This document shows positions 1 through 8,956 of a DNA stretch of 64,000 nucleotides, one piece after another. This stretch comes from Acetobacteraceae bacterium. Its GTDB lineage: Bacteria; Pseudomonadota; Alphaproteobacteria; Acetobacterales; Acetobacteraceae. The notes below the pieces were generated by a model, which was not told the DNA's origin, did not search any database, and saw nothing but the letters and a program-made list of their open reading frames with translations. The stretch's first letter is position 1; the number at the start of each line of letters is the position of its first letter. The DNA is taken from assembly GCA_030041375.1 (NCBI GenBank), contig JASHOA010000009.1, forward strand, positions 44,125-108,124, in the 5' to 3' direction. The position numbers and the translations under genes were made by a program.

Positions 1-353
1 TGCTCATCACGCATGACCTCGGGGTCGTGGCGGAGATCGCGGAGAGAGTGGCCGTGCTTTATGCGGGCCGGACGGTGGAGATCGCGCCGATGGCTGCGAT
101 CTTTGCGAGCCCGCTGCATCCCTACACGCAAGGGCTTCTGAAGGCAGTGCCGCGACTTGGCCGAGCGAGCGGCGCGCGCGCGCGGCTAGCCGAGATTCCG
201 GGCCAGGTCCCGGATCTGCGGATGCCGATCACCGGCTGCGCCTTCGCGCCACGCTGCAACCGTGCGACAGAGATCTGCCGCCGCGCGGCACCGGCGCTGC
301 TGGCCCGCGCGCCGCAGCACCTTGTGGCCTGCCACCATGCGGGTACCGCATGA
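1..353 (+). CDS. Dipeptide/oligopeptide ABC transporter ATPase, C-terminal fragment (DppD/OppD type)
   Basis: The reading frame is open from the first bases of the window (codons in phase with position 3) to a TGA at 351-353, so only the last ~117 codons are present. The first residues, LLITHDLGVVAEIAERV, hold the H-loop histidine that follows Walker B in ABC ATPases. HPYTQGLLKAVP and a Cys-containing tail (GCAFAPRCNRATEICR) form the oligo_HPY C-terminal region typical of peptide and nickel importers. Its stop overlaps the start of the next ATPase by 4 bp, which implies one operon with translational coupling. The permease genes would lie upstream, outside the window. Family assignment is firm; substrate is unknown. 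Confidence 0.9.
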   Translation, partial: LITHDLGVVAEIAERVAVLYAGRTVEIAPMAAIFASPLHPYTQGLLKAVPRLGRASGARARLAEIPGQVPDLRMPITGCAFAPRCNRATEICRRAAPALLARAPQHLVACHHAGTA

Positions 354-1342
354 TGAACGAGATGCCGGCGGTGATCGAGGTGATCGGCCTCAAGAAATAC
401 TTTCCCCTCCCGCGACGCCATCCCGGCCAGGCTCGCTCGCAAGTGCATGCGGTGGACGGGGTGAGCTTCACGATCGGCCGCGGCGAGACGCTGTCTCTGG
501 TGGGAGAATCAGGGTGCGGCAAATCGACGGTAGGCCGGACGATTCTTGGCCTCGCCAAACCGACCGCGGGCGAAGTGCGGCTCGATGGAATCAGGATCGA
601 CAATCTGCCGAGGCGAAAGCTGCGCCCTCTGAGGCGGCGGATGCAGGTGGTGTTCCAGGATCCCTACAGCAGCCTCAATCCACGCCTGCGCGTGCGCGAG
701 ATCCTGGCGGAGCCGATCGCCAATTTTTCCCTGGCACACTCGCGCGCCGAATTTTCCGCGCGGATCGCCGGGCTGCTGCAGAAAGTGCGGTTGCCGGCGG
801 ATGCCGCCGCGCGCTTCCCGCACGAATTTTCCGGCGGGCAACGCCAGCGGATCGGCATCGCTCGCGCGTTGGCAACCGAGCCGGAGGTGATCATCTGCGA
901 CGAGGCGGTCTCGGCGCTCGATGTCTCGGTGAAGGCGCAGGTCGTCAACCTGCTTGCAGATTTGCAGGATGAGCTGGGACTTTCGCTCCTCTTCATCACG
1001 CACGACCTCGCAATCGTGGAACACCTCACGCATCGGGTTGCCGTGATGTATCTCGGCCGGATCGTCGAGGCGGCGGACCGCGACAGCCTGTTCACGAGGC
1101 CATGGCATCCCTACACGCAGGCGCTGCTCTCCGCGGTGCCGGTGCCGGACCCTGCGGCGAGCCGGCAGCGGATGATTCTGAAGGGCGACGTGCCGAGCCC
1201 GGTCGATTTGCCAAGAGGCTGCCGCTTCCAGAGCCGCTGCCCGCATGTTTTCGCGCGCTGCCGGACCGAGGAGCCGGAGTTGCGGGCGGTGGGCGAAGCG
1301 CAATGGGTGGCCTGCCATCTTGATCGGCGTCCGGGAGGATGA
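350..1342 (+). CDS. Dipeptide/oligopeptide ABC transporter ATPase (DppF/OppF type)
   Basis: A 330-aa cytoplasmic ATPase that would pair with the preceding one to power uptake through an inner-membrane permease. Visible motifs in order: Walker A GESGCGKST, a Q-loop near VVFQDPYSS, signature FSGGQRQRIGIARAL, Walker B VIICDEAVSALDV and H-loop FITHDLAIV. A C-terminal oligo_HPY segment (HPYTQALLSAVP, CRFQSRCPHVFARC) follows. Length and motif order are normal for DppF/OppF. The ATG overlaps the upstream stop (ATGATG), which supports this start. The solute-binding protein gene follows 94 bp downstream, so the set forms one import operon. Peptide against other substrates cannot be settled from sequence. 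Confidence 0.92.
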   Translation: MMNEMPAVIEVIGLKKYFPLPRRHPGQARSQVHAVDGVSFTIGRGETLSLVGESGCGKSTVGRTILGLAKPTAGEVRLDGIRIDNLPRRKLRPLRRRMQVVFQDPYSSLNPRLRVREILAEPIANFSLAHSRAEFSARIAGLLQKVRLPADAAARFPHEFSGGQRQRIGIARALATEPEVIICDEAVSALDVSVKAQVVNLLADLQDELGLSLLFITHDLAIVEHLTHRVAVMYLGRIVEAADRDSLFTRPWHPYTQALLSAVPVPDPAASRQRMILKGDVPSPVDLPRGCRFQSRCPHVFARCRTEEPELRAVGEAQWVACHLDRRPGG

Positions 1343-1436
1343 GCGTGGGGTTCGGCTTTCCCGGCGCAGCGCAGCGGGACTACAAGGCGGGCGCGCCGCA
1401 CGGCTGACGCCGGCGTTTCTCGAGGAGGGCATTGTT

Positions 1437-3044
1437 GTGAGCGCGATGAAAAGAAGGACCTTCCTGGGTGCAGCCGCTGCCAGCGCGGTGGCGCCGCTGG
1501 CAGCACCGCGGATCAGTGCGGCGGAAAGCGAACGCGTGATCCGATTCATTCCGCAGACCGATGTTTCAGTTCTCGACCCGATCTGGACCACCACCTACCC
1601 GACACGCGACCACGGCTATCTCGTCTTCGACACCCTCTACGGCCAGCAAGGGCCGGCGCAAGGCTTCGCCGCGGCACCGCAGATGGTCGAAGGCCACACC
1701 GTCTCGAGCGATGGCAAGGAATGGCGGCTCACGCTGCGCCCGGGACTCAAATTCCACGACGGCGAACCGGTGCTGGCGCGCGACTGCGTGGCCAGCATCC
1801 GCCGCTGGGGGGCACGGGATTCGTTCGGCCAGGCACTGATGGCGGCGACCGACGAACTGAGCGCTGCCGACGACAAGACGATCGTCTTCCGGCTGAAGCA
1901 CCCGTTCCCGCTGCTGCCGGATGCACTCGGCAAGAGCCCGCCCAACATGTGCGCGATGATGCCGGAGCGCCTGGCGAAGACCGACCCGTTCAAGCAGGTC
2001 ACCGAGATGATCGGCAGCGGGCCTTACAAGTTCAATGCGGGCGAGCGGATCGTCGGCTCCCGCCTCGTCTATGATCGCAATGCCGATTACGTGCCGCGCC
2101 CGACCGGAACACCGGAGTGGACGGCGGGGCCGAAGATCACCCATTTCGACCGCGTCGAATGGCGGATCATCGCCGATCCGTCGACCGCACTCTCGGCGCT
2201 GGCGACCGGCGAGGTGGACTGGTGGTGGATTCCCGATGCGCTGTTGCTGCCGGTGCTGAGAGCCAACCGTGATCTTCGTGTCGGCATCGTCGATCCCACG
2301 GGGTTCATCGGCACCATGCGCTTCAACTGGCTCAATCCGCCGTTCGACAAGGCGGCGATCCGGCGGGCGGTGGTCGGTGCGGTGAGCCAGGCCGAGTACA
2401 TGACGGCGGTGGTCGGCAAGGATCCGCATCTCTGGCGGGACGGCGTTGGATTCTTCTGCCCGGACACGCCGATGGCGAGCGACGCCGGGATGCAGGCACT
2501 GACGGGTCCGCGCGACCTTGGCGGGGTGAAGAAGGAGCTCGAACAGGCAGGCTATCGCGGCGAAAAGGTGGTTCTGCTGGCGCCGCAGAACATCCCGACC
2601 GTGAAGGCGGTGGCGGATGTCTGCAACGACATGCTGAAGAAGATCGGCATGAATGTCGATTACGCGTCCATGGACTGGGGCACGCTGGTGGCGCGGCGCA
2701 CCAGCATGGCGCCGCTCGATCAGGGCGGGTGGAGTGTTTTCTCGACCTTCTGGAGCGGGCTCGACATGTACAACCCGGCGATCAATCCGTTCCTGCGCAG
2801 CAACGGCAAGAATGCCGCGATCGGCTGGCCCTCGGATGCGACGATGGAGTCGCTCCGCGATGAGTGGCTGGCCGCGTCCGACGAAGCGGCGCAGAAGAAG
2901 ATCGCGGTGGCGATGCAGCTTCGTGCCTTCGATATCGTTCCCTACATTCCGCTCGGGCAGCAGTTCAACCCGACGGCGCACCGCAAGGACATCCAGGGAA
3001 TCCTGCACGGCATCCCGGTATTCTGGAACGTCCAGCGGGGGTGA
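1437..3044 (+). CDS. Periplasmic solute-binding protein of a peptide-type ABC transporter (SBP_bac_5 family)
   Basis: About 535 aa. I chose the GTG at 1437 because GAGGAGGG lies 7 nt upstream; the ATG at 1446 is too far from it. The N-terminus carries a twin-arginine-like signal (KRRTFLG followed by an Ala-rich hydrophobic stretch ending near PRISAAES), so the mature protein should be periplasmic. The body has the features of family 5 binding proteins: SVLDPIWTT near the start, FDTLYG, WRLTLRPGLKFHDGEPV, and IGSGPYKF. It follows the two ATPases directly and is the likely ligand receptor of that importer. The ligand (peptide, opine, glutathione or similar) is not evident. Confidence 0.9.
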   Translation: MSAMKRRTFLGAAAASAVAPLAAPRISAAESERVIRFIPQTDVSVLDPIWTTTYPTRDHGYLVFDTLYGQQGPAQGFAAAPQMVEGHTVSSDGKEWRLTLRPGLKFHDGEPVLARDCVASIRRWGARDSFGQALMAATDELSAADDKTIVFRLKHPFPLLPDALGKSPPNMCAMMPERLAKTDPFKQVTEMIGSGPYKFNAGERIVGSRLVYDRNADYVPRPTGTPEWTAGPKITHFDRVEWRIIADPSTALSALATGEVDWWWIPDALLLPVLRANRDLRVGIVDPTGFIGTMRFNWLNPPFDKAAIRRAVVGAVSQAEYMTAVVGKDPHLWRDGVGFFCPDTPMASDAGMQALTGPRDLGGVKKELEQAGYRGEKVVLLAPQNIPTVKAVADVCNDMLKKIGMNVDYASMDWGTLVARRTSMAPLDQGGWSVFSTFWSGLDMYNPAINPFLRSNGKNAAIGWPSDATMESLRDEWLAASDEAAQKKIAVAMQLRAFDIVPYIPLGQQFNPTAHRKDIQGILHGIPVFWNVQRG

Positions 3045-3313
3045 GAGGGCGATGGCTGAGCCGCACCGTTCGGCGCGGTACGCTTGACAAGTGCTTGTCC
3101 CTGACGGCGCTATCCGCTCACGCGATGTTCGGACGGCGAGCCACGTGGGCATGATGTCGCCGGCAAACATGCTTCTGCATTGAAGCCCGGCGAGGGGAGG
3201 AAACAAGGATGACAGTCAAGCCTGTGCGTGGTGGGTGCCGGCACGCCCGACGAGCGCGGCGGGCCCTTTGATGGCCGCGGCGCCGTTCGCCCCGCTGCGC
3301 CGGTAGGCCGGGC
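3045..3313 (+). other. Intergenic region holding a strong ribosome-binding site and a 20-codon open frame
   Basis: There is no full gene here. A very good Shine-Dalgarno run (GAGGGGAGG) precedes an ATG at 3209 that opens only 20 codons (MTVKPVRGGCRHARRARRAL) and stops at 3271, about 43 bp before the SDR start. In the next frame the same DNA reads VVGAGTPDERGG, which looks like the start of a nucleotide-binding protein. This suggests either a frameshifted, decayed gene start or a short leader peptide. I see no terminator. Confidence 0.35.
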
Positions 3314-4114
3314 ATGGTCGATTACCGGAAGCTGTTCGACCTTTCCGGCAAGACTGCCCTGGTGCTCGGGGCGGCCTCCGGTATCGGACGCGCCTCGGCC
3401 GAGGCGCTGGCCGCACTCGGGGCGCACGTGGTCTGTGCGGATCGCAACGCAGCCGGCGCCGAGGCGGTGGCGAGCGGCATCGGCCTGGCAGCCGAGGCAC
3501 ATGGCTGCGATGCGACCAGCACGGATGACATCGGGGCGCTGGCGCGGGCGGTCCGCTCTCGCCATGCGCGGCTCGATGTGGCGGTGACGACGCCGGGGCT
3601 GAATGTCCGCAAGACGATCCTCGATTATTCGGAGGCGGAATTCGCGCGCGTGGTCGATCTCAATCTGCGCGGCACGTTCCTGTTCTTCCGCACCTTCGGG
3701 CGGATGATGGTGGAGGCGGGTGGGGGCAGCCTGATCGCCTGCTCCTCGATCCGGGCCACGGTGATCGAGCCGGGGCTCGCGGTCTATGGCATGACGAAAG
3801 CTGGCATCAGCCTGCTGGTGAAGGGCTTTGCCGCCGAGGTGGGCCACGCGAACGTGCGGGTCAATGCGATCGCGCCGGGCGTCATCGAGACGGCGCTGAC
3901 CGCGCCGCTCCTGGAGCGGCCGGAGGTTCATCGAGCCTATGCACGGCACACCGTGTTTGCACGCTGGGGGAGTGCCGCCGAGGTTGCCGGCGCCGTCGCG
4001 TTCCTGGCTTCGGACGCCTCGAGCTACATCAGCGGCAGCACGATGCTGGTCGACGGCGGCTGGACCGCGATCGACGGACCGCCGAGCGGGCTGACGGCGA
4101 CGCGGCCGAACTGA
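3314..4114 (+). CDS. SDR-family NAD(P)-dependent oxidoreductase
   Basis: A 266-aa classical short-chain dehydrogenase. The Rossmann motif is GAASGIGRAS near residue 16 (the usual TGxxxGIG with A in place of G/T). The catalytic Ser lies in IACSSIRA, and the Tyr/Lys pair in YGMTKAG. The NVRVNAIAPGVIET loop and the C-terminal SSYISGSTMLVDGGW are typical of 3-oxoacyl-ACP reductase-like SDRs. It is probably a soluble cytoplasmic enzyme. It sits between a peptide-type ABC importer and a TRAP importer on the same strand, so it may act on an imported compound, but substrate and cofactor preference cannot be read from the sequence. Confidence 0.9.
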   Translation: MVDYRKLFDLSGKTALVLGAASGIGRASAEALAALGAHVVCADRNAAGAEAVASGIGLAAEAHGCDATSTDDIGALARAVRSRHARLDVAVTTPGLNVRKTILDYSEAEFARVVDLNLRGTFLFFRTFGRMMVEAGGGSLIACSSIRATVIEPGLAVYGMTKAGISLLVKGFAAEVGHANVRVNAIAPGVIETALTAPLLERPEVHRAYARHTVFARWGSAAEVAGAVAFLASDASSYISGSTMLVDGGWTAIDGPPSGLTATRPN

Positions 4115-4203
4115 TCGGAACACGGATCATTCGCCGCCCGGGGCCGGGGCAGACCGCGAGCGGGCCGCCCGGGCTTGCTGAGAGAAAAGGAGAGGAAAGT
4201 GTC

Positions 4204-5208
4204 ATGAAACGCCGGGCATTTCTGCACCGAGGGACGGAGCTGGCCGCACTGGCGCTGGCGGCACCCGCAGTGGCGCGCGGTGCGGCGCCGATGACCCTGC
4301 GCTTCGCCCACTATGTGCCCGTGGATCATCCGGCCAACATCGCCGCCGGGCAGTTCGCGAAGCGGGTCGAGGCACGCACGCACGGTGCCATCCGCATTGC
4401 CATATTTCCCAACAACCAGCTCGGCGATCCGCCGCAGGAGGCGGCGCAGATCCGTGCCGGCGTGATCGACATGGGCCTGCCGACGGAGGGCCAGCTCGAC
4501 AAGTACGACAAGGCTTTCGCCGTCGTCCCGCTGCCGTTCGTGTTCAACGACCGTGCGGAGGTCTTTCGCGTTCTCGACGGCCCTGCCATGGCCTGGCTCG
4601 CGCCGCTCGCGGAGAGGCAGGGTTTCGTCATGCTGCGGAACTGGGATTACGGATTCCGCAACATCACCAACAATGTCCGCCCGATCACGACGCCGGACGA
4701 CGTGAAGGGCCTGAAGATCCGCACTCCCCCGGAGATCCAGATCGAGGCCTGCATGGAAGCGCTGGGGGCGCGGGTGACGCCGATCTCCTTCGCCGAGCTT
4801 TACCTGGCGCTTTCCCAACACGTGGTCGACGGCGAAGAAAACCCGATCCCAGTCATCTACTTCAACAAGTACTACGAGGTGCAGAAATATCTCGCCCTGA
4901 CGCGGCACGTGTACAACAACATGATCCATACGGTCAGCCTGGTGACCTGGAAGAAGCTTTCACCGGACGTGCAGCAGATCATGCGCGAGGAAAGCGCGGC
5001 TGCCGGCGATCTCATGCGCAAGCTGATCGGCGAGCAGGAGGCGGACGAGATCGGGAAGATCAAGGAAGCCGGCATGAAGGTTACGGAACCGGATCGTGCA
5101 CCATTCCGCGCCAGGATGGGGCCGGCCTGGAAGCGGGTTGCCGCTTATGCCGGGGAGGACAACGTCAAGAAATTCACGGCCATGGTGGAGGCTGCCAGGA
5201 AGACGTAA
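4204..5208 (+). CDS. TRAP transporter solute-binding protein (DctP family)
   Basis: A 334-aa periplasmic receptor. The start is an ATG at 4204 preceded by a purine-rich AGGAGAGGAAAG. A signal with paired Arg (MKRRAFLHRG, then an Ala-rich core ending ARGAAP) suggests Tat or Sec export. The mature part has DctP hallmarks: LRFAHYVPVDHPANIAA, IFPNNQLGDP, RNWDYGFRNITNN and GLKIRTPPEIQIEA, including the Arg that usually binds a ligand carboxylate. The fused permease gene follows after 21 bp, so the two make a complete TRAP importer driven by an ion gradient. The ligand is probably an organic acid, which is a family-level inference. Confidence 0.93.
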   Translation: MKRRAFLHRGTELAALALAAPAVARGAAPMTLRFAHYVPVDHPANIAAGQFAKRVEARTHGAIRIAIFPNNQLGDPPQEAAQIRAGVIDMGLPTEGQLDKYDKAFAVVPLPFVFNDRAEVFRVLDGPAMAWLAPLAERQGFVMLRNWDYGFRNITNNVRPITTPDDVKGLKIRTPPEIQIEACMEALGARVTPISFAELYLALSQHVVDGEENPIPVIYFNKYYEVQKYLALTRHVYNNMIHTVSLVTWKKLSPDVQQIMREESAAAGDLMRKLIGEQEADEIGKIKEAGMKVTEPDRAPFRARMGPAWKRVAAYAGEDNVKKFTAMVEAARKT

Positions 5209-5229
5209 ACAGAAGCGAGGCAACCGACG

Positions 5230-7110
5230 GTGAGCGGCGAGACCGTGACCCTGGCCTCCGCTGCGGCCAGGCCATCCGGTCGATTGCTGCAGATTGTCGA
5301 TACGGCGGGCGATGCCGTCCTGGCTTTAGCCCTTCTCGGCGAACTCGGCGTCATTGTCACGAATGTCGTGGCGCGCGCGCTCGGCAGCAGCGGCTTTCTC
5401 TGGACGGAGGAGGTGGCCCAGTTCACCCTTTCCGTCATCACGTTCGTCGGCGGCGCGGTTGCCTTCCGGCGCGGCCACCACAGCCCGGTGCACGCGGTAC
5501 TCAACCTGCTGCCCGAGACACCACGCCGGGCCGCGCTGGCGCTTGCGGATCTGCTGGTACTCGCGGGTGCGGTCGTCACCGGGATCGCCTCCATCCCCGT
5601 GATCGGCACGAGTTGGGGTGAACGGACGCCGATCCTCTCGCTGCCGGCTGCTCTCATGGTCCTGCCGCTCAGCCTCTGCATGGTGCTGCTGGTGCTCTAT
5701 GCCATCGACCGGTTGTGGCGCCGCCATCGCGGCATGGCGCTGGCCGTGGGAGTGCCGCTCGCGGTGCTGCTGGTTGGAGCGATGCTGACACGGGCGGCCT
5801 GGCTTCCCTTTCTCGCCGGCGACTCGGGCATGTACTCGTCGCTGGCGCTGCTGTTGCTCTCGATCTTCGCCGGCCTGCCCGTCGGCTTTGCCCTGATGCT
5901 GGCGACGGTTGCCTATCTGTGGGCGGCCAATGCGGCGCCCCTGATGGCGCTGCCGCAGAACATGGTGAACGGCACCAGCAACTTCGTGCTGCTGGCAGTT
6001 CCGTTCTTCATTTTTGCCGGTCTCATCATGGAGCGTGGCGGCATCAGTGTCCGGCTGGTGCGCTTCGTGCAGGCCCTGGTCGGTCATTTCCGGGGCGGCC
6101 TGCTGCAGGTGATGGTCGGCAGCATGTATCTCGTCTCCGGCCTGTCCGGATCGAAGGCCGCGGATGTCGCGGCGGTGGGCTCGGTGATGCGCGACATGCT
6201 GCGCCACGAGGGCATCAGCGACCAGGAGGGAGCGGCGGTGCTCGCTGCCTCGGCAGCGATGGGCGAGACGGTGCCGCCGTCCATCGCGATGCTGGTCCTC
6301 GGCTCCATCACCAGCCTGTCGATCGCTGCCCTGTTCATCGGCGGGCTGGTGCCGGCGGCGGCGATCGCGCTCTGCCTGATGGTGCTGATCTACTGGCGTG
6401 CTCGGGGCGCAGCCAAGGGCAGTGCGCGATGGGTCGGCTGGACGGCGCTGCTATGGGCGGGACTTGGTGCCCTGCTGCCGCTCGGCATGCCGGTGATGCT
6501 GTTCGCCGGCATCCTTCTCGGCGTCGCGACGCCGACGGAAGTCTCGGCCTTCGCGGTGCTGTACGGCCTGGCGCTGGCGATGGCCGCCTATCGCGAGATG
6601 AGCTGGCGTGGATTCCTGAGGGCGACGATCGACACCGCCATGCTGACCGGAATGATCCTGTTCATCCTGGCCGCGGCGGCGGGGTTCTCCTGGGGTCTCA
6701 CGGTTGCCTACCTGCCACAGCGTCTCGTTGCACTTCTGCATCATGTACACAACAGCGAGTGGATTTTCCTGGTCGGCTCGGTTGCGCTGCTGATCGTGGT
6801 CGGTTCCCTGCTCGAAGGGTTGCCGGCATTGAATGTGCTCGCCCCGCTGCTGCTGCCGATCGCCGGGCAGATCGGGGTCAGCGAACTGCACTACGGAATC
6901 GTGCTGGTGGTCGCGATGGGAGTGGGAGCCTTCCTGCCGCCCGCCGGAGTCGGCTTCTATGTCTGCTGCGCGGTCATGCGCACCCCGATCGAGGGCGCTT
7001 CCCGTGCCATGCTGCCTTATCTGGCGGTGCTGCTGGCCGGCGTCCTGCTGGTCACCTTCGTTCCGTGGCTCACGCTTTTCCTGCCACGGGCCTTCGGTTT
7101 CTCCGGCTGA
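5230..7110 (+). CDS. TRAP transporter fused permease (DctQ-DctM, small and large membrane subunits)
   Basis: A 626-aa integral membrane protein. The first ~180 residues match a DctQ small subunit: four hydrophobic segments with FLWTEEVAQFTLSVITFVGG and a basic loop FRRGHHSP. After residue ~190 a DctM large subunit begins, with LLLLSIFAGLPVGFALML, VNGTSNFVLLAVPFFIFAG, GGLLQVMVGSMYLVSGLSGS and a late IVLVVAMGVGAFLPPAGVGF. Fused QM proteins are a known TRAP subclass. Start is GTG at 5230, 21 bp after dctP. It should import the DctP ligand by Na+ or H+ symport across the inner membrane. Confidence 0.92.
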   Translation: MSGETVTLASAAARPSGRLLQIVDTAGDAVLALALLGELGVIVTNVVARALGSSGFLWTEEVAQFTLSVITFVGGAVAFRRGHHSPVHAVLNLLPETPRRAALALADLLVLAGAVVTGIASIPVIGTSWGERTPILSLPAALMVLPLSLCMVLLVLYAIDRLWRRHRGMALAVGVPLAVLLVGAMLTRAAWLPFLAGDSGMYSSLALLLLSIFAGLPVGFALMLATVAYLWAANAAPLMALPQNMVNGTSNFVLLAVPFFIFAGLIMERGGISVRLVRFVQALVGHFRGGLLQVMVGSMYLVSGLSGSKAADVAAVGSVMRDMLRHEGISDQEGAAVLAASAAMGETVPPSIAMLVLGSITSLSIAALFIGGLVPAAAIALCLMVLIYWRARGAAKGSARWVGWTALLWAGLGALLPLGMPVMLFAGILLGVATPTEVSAFAVLYGLALAMAAYREMSWRGFLRATIDTAMLTGMILFILAAAAGFSWGLTVAYLPQRLVALLHHVHNSEWIFLVGSVALLIVVGSLLEGLPALNVLAPLLLPIAGQIGVSELHYGIVLVVAMGVGAFLPPAGVGFYVCCAVMRTPIEGASRAMLPYLAVLLAGVLLVTFVPWLTLFLPRAFGFSG

Positions 7111-7137
7111 CGGAATAGGGATCAAGCAGCACGAAGC

Positions 7138-8247
7138 TCATGCGTTGACGCCTTCACCGACGGCCGCGCGGAGGCGCGGCAGCACCTGATCCGCGAACAG
7201 AGTGAGGGAGCGGCGCTCGCGCGCGGCGTTCACCCCGGACCAGTCGAGTGCGGCGAGTAGCAACGTGCCGAAGGGACCGACGCACTCGCGGAGCGCGAGG
7301 AGCTTCTCCGTCACCGTGGCCGGGCTGCCATGGATCACCATTTCTTCGATCAGGGTCGCTGGCGTGACCTCCGCATCCGGCATTGCCGGGTCGGGCTTCA
7401 TTCCGGCGCCGAGGCCGCGGCGATAGAGAAGCTGCCAGAGATAGTCGAAATAGTACCAGCTCGCTCCTTCGGGATCGAACGCATAGTCGCGGGCAAGCGC
7501 ATCGGAGTCCGCAACGATGACGTTGCGGGCGACGCGCCAGGCGGATGGGTCGGGCGCGCGGTGGGCCTCGGCACAGCCTTCGCAATATGTCGGCCAGTGG
7601 GTAACAAGGCTCCAGGTCGGGATGAAGTTGGCGCTGACGGCGAGCCAGCCGCGGAGCGCGGCCGCCTTCATCGCCATCGAATGCGGGCTGACCACCGAGA
7701 GCGCGATCGGCGGATGCGGCTTCTGGAACGGCTTCTGGAAGAAGCCAACACCGTATTCCGGCATCACGGATTCTTCGAGACGGATCTGCCAGTGCCTGCC
7801 CTCAAGGCGATAAGGCGGCTCGCTTTTCCAGAGAGCGAGCATGATGTCGATCGCCTCCTGCATACGCTCGCCGCGCACTTTCGCGTCGGGATGGTCGAAC
7901 AGCTCCGCATCGGAGGCGAGTCCGCCGGCGCCGATGCCGAGAATGAAGCGGCCATGGCTCATGTGATCGAACTGCGCGACTTCCGCGGCGACGATGGCCG
8001 GATGGTGATAGCCGAGGCCGATGACGCCGGTCGCGAAACGGATGCGCTTTGTGCGCGGCAACAGCGAGGCGAGAAACATCAAGGGCGAGGCGAGCGGTTC
8101 CGAGCCAGCGGAGAAGTGCTCGCCGACCCAGGCTTCATCGAAGCCAAGCTGGTCGGTCAGTACGATCTTGTCCGCATCCTCTGCCGCGGTCTCGGCGAGG
8201 GGCCGATGCGGCGGGTGGAGCGGCATCATGAAAAGTCCCGAACGCAT
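7138..8247 (-). CDS. LLM-class (luciferase-like) flavin-dependent monooxygenase
   Basis: A 369-aa protein with the bacterial luciferase-like fold: DEAWVGEHF near residue 37, a conserved TGVIGLGYHHPAIVAAEVA strand-helix, and LSHGRF-like HMSHGRFILGIGAGG. Members use reduced flavin supplied by a separate reductase to oxidise small organic substrates. It is convergent with the TRAP permease (27-bp gap). A small conserved-looking gene lies just upstream on the same strand. ATG start at 8247. Reaction and substrate are unknown; degradation of the TRAP ligand is possible but unproven. Confidence 0.88.
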   Translation of the reverse strand: MRSGLFMMPLHPPHRPLAETAAEDADKIVLTDQLGFDEAWVGEHFSAGSEPLASPLMFLASLLPRTKRIRFATGVIGLGYHHPAIVAAEVAQFDHMSHGRFILGIGAGGLASDAELFDHPDAKVRGERMQEAIDIMLALWKSEPPYRLEGRHWQIRLEESVMPEYGVGFFQKPFQKPHPPIALSVVSPHSMAMKAAALRGWLAVSANFIPTWSLVTHWPTYCEGCAEAHRAPDPSAWRVARNVIVADSDALARDYAFDPEGASWYYFDYLWQLLYRRGLGAGMKPDPAMPDAEVTPATLIEEMVIHGSPATVTEKLLALRECVGPFGTLLLAALDWSGVNAARERRSLTLFADQVLPRLRAAVGEGVNA

Positions 8248-8297
8248 CTTTCTCGCGGCTCCTCTCCTGCTTCCGGAAGGCTTACGGTATGAAGGAC

Positions 8298-8624
8298 TTA
8301 CGCGCGACGGGCTGTGAGGGTCGCGTCGTCACCGTTGTCGAAGGACAGCTCGATCTCGAGAGAGCCATCTTCCTGGAGTTCAGCGGAGGCTTCGCCGGAG
8401 ACTTCGTCACCTTCGTCGAAGCCTTGCCAGCGGAAGAATACGATGGTTCGCGAGTACTCGATCTCGCCGCTGGCCTGGACGACACCGAAGGCGAACTCGG
8501 CCCAGCCATCGTCTCCGATCTTGAGATAGGCCGGCTCGACGAGATCCAGATACTCGCGATCCCAGATATCAGCCTTTACGATCCGCCACCGCCCGGTGAT
8601 CTCGCACGAGTTTGGACCACTCAC
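8298..8624 (-). CDS. Small acidic protein of unknown function
   Basis: A 108-aa protein, GTG start, no signal peptide and no membrane segment. The sequence is regular and protein-like, with alternating beta-type segments (WRIVKADIWDREYLDLVEP, YLKIGDDGWAEFAFGVV, IEYSRTIVFFRWQGFDEGDE, LEIELSFDNGDDATLTARR) and many acidic residues, so it probably folds into a small beta-rich cytoplasmic domain. I recall similar short hypothetical proteins in other bacteria but cannot name a function. It lies 50 bp upstream of the monooxygenase on the same strand and may share its transcript. Confidence 0.7.
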   Translation of the reverse strand: MSGPNSCEITGRWRIVKADIWDREYLDLVEPAYLKIGDDGWAEFAFGVVQASGEIEYSRTIVFFRWQGFDEGDEVSGEASAELQEDGSLEIELSFDNGDDATLTARRA

Positions 8625-8956
8625 GCCCCTGCTCCGATCAGTTTCATCCTGCGCGCCATGTTGTCAGCCGCGCGGCGATGGTGAACGCCCTATCCACCCT
8701 GGGCGAGCCCCGGACCCCTTCACCCATCCGCCCCTTTCGCACAATGGACGGCGCAGAGGATCCGGCCCGCTCATACATCACTCCATCGACTCGTCTTGCA
8801 CGGGCCTGGCCGGGCTGCAACCGAGGCGCCGGCGGGCGGCCTGCACAGGCCCTTTCCTCTGCCGCCTGGACCGGGAGTGCGACTGTCACACGGGCGTTGG
8901 TATGCGCTACTCACGGTGGGCGGAAATAAGCAGGCAGGAACGGAAACGAGCGCACT
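8625..8956. other. Divergent intergenic region
   Basis: 332 bp between two divergently transcribed genes. I see no convincing coding frame, only short GC-driven open frames, and no clear hairpin. It must hold the promoters of both flanking genes, but I found no strong sigma-70 pair. The amidase start has only a weak purine-rich site (CGGAAACGAG). Confidence 0.4.
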
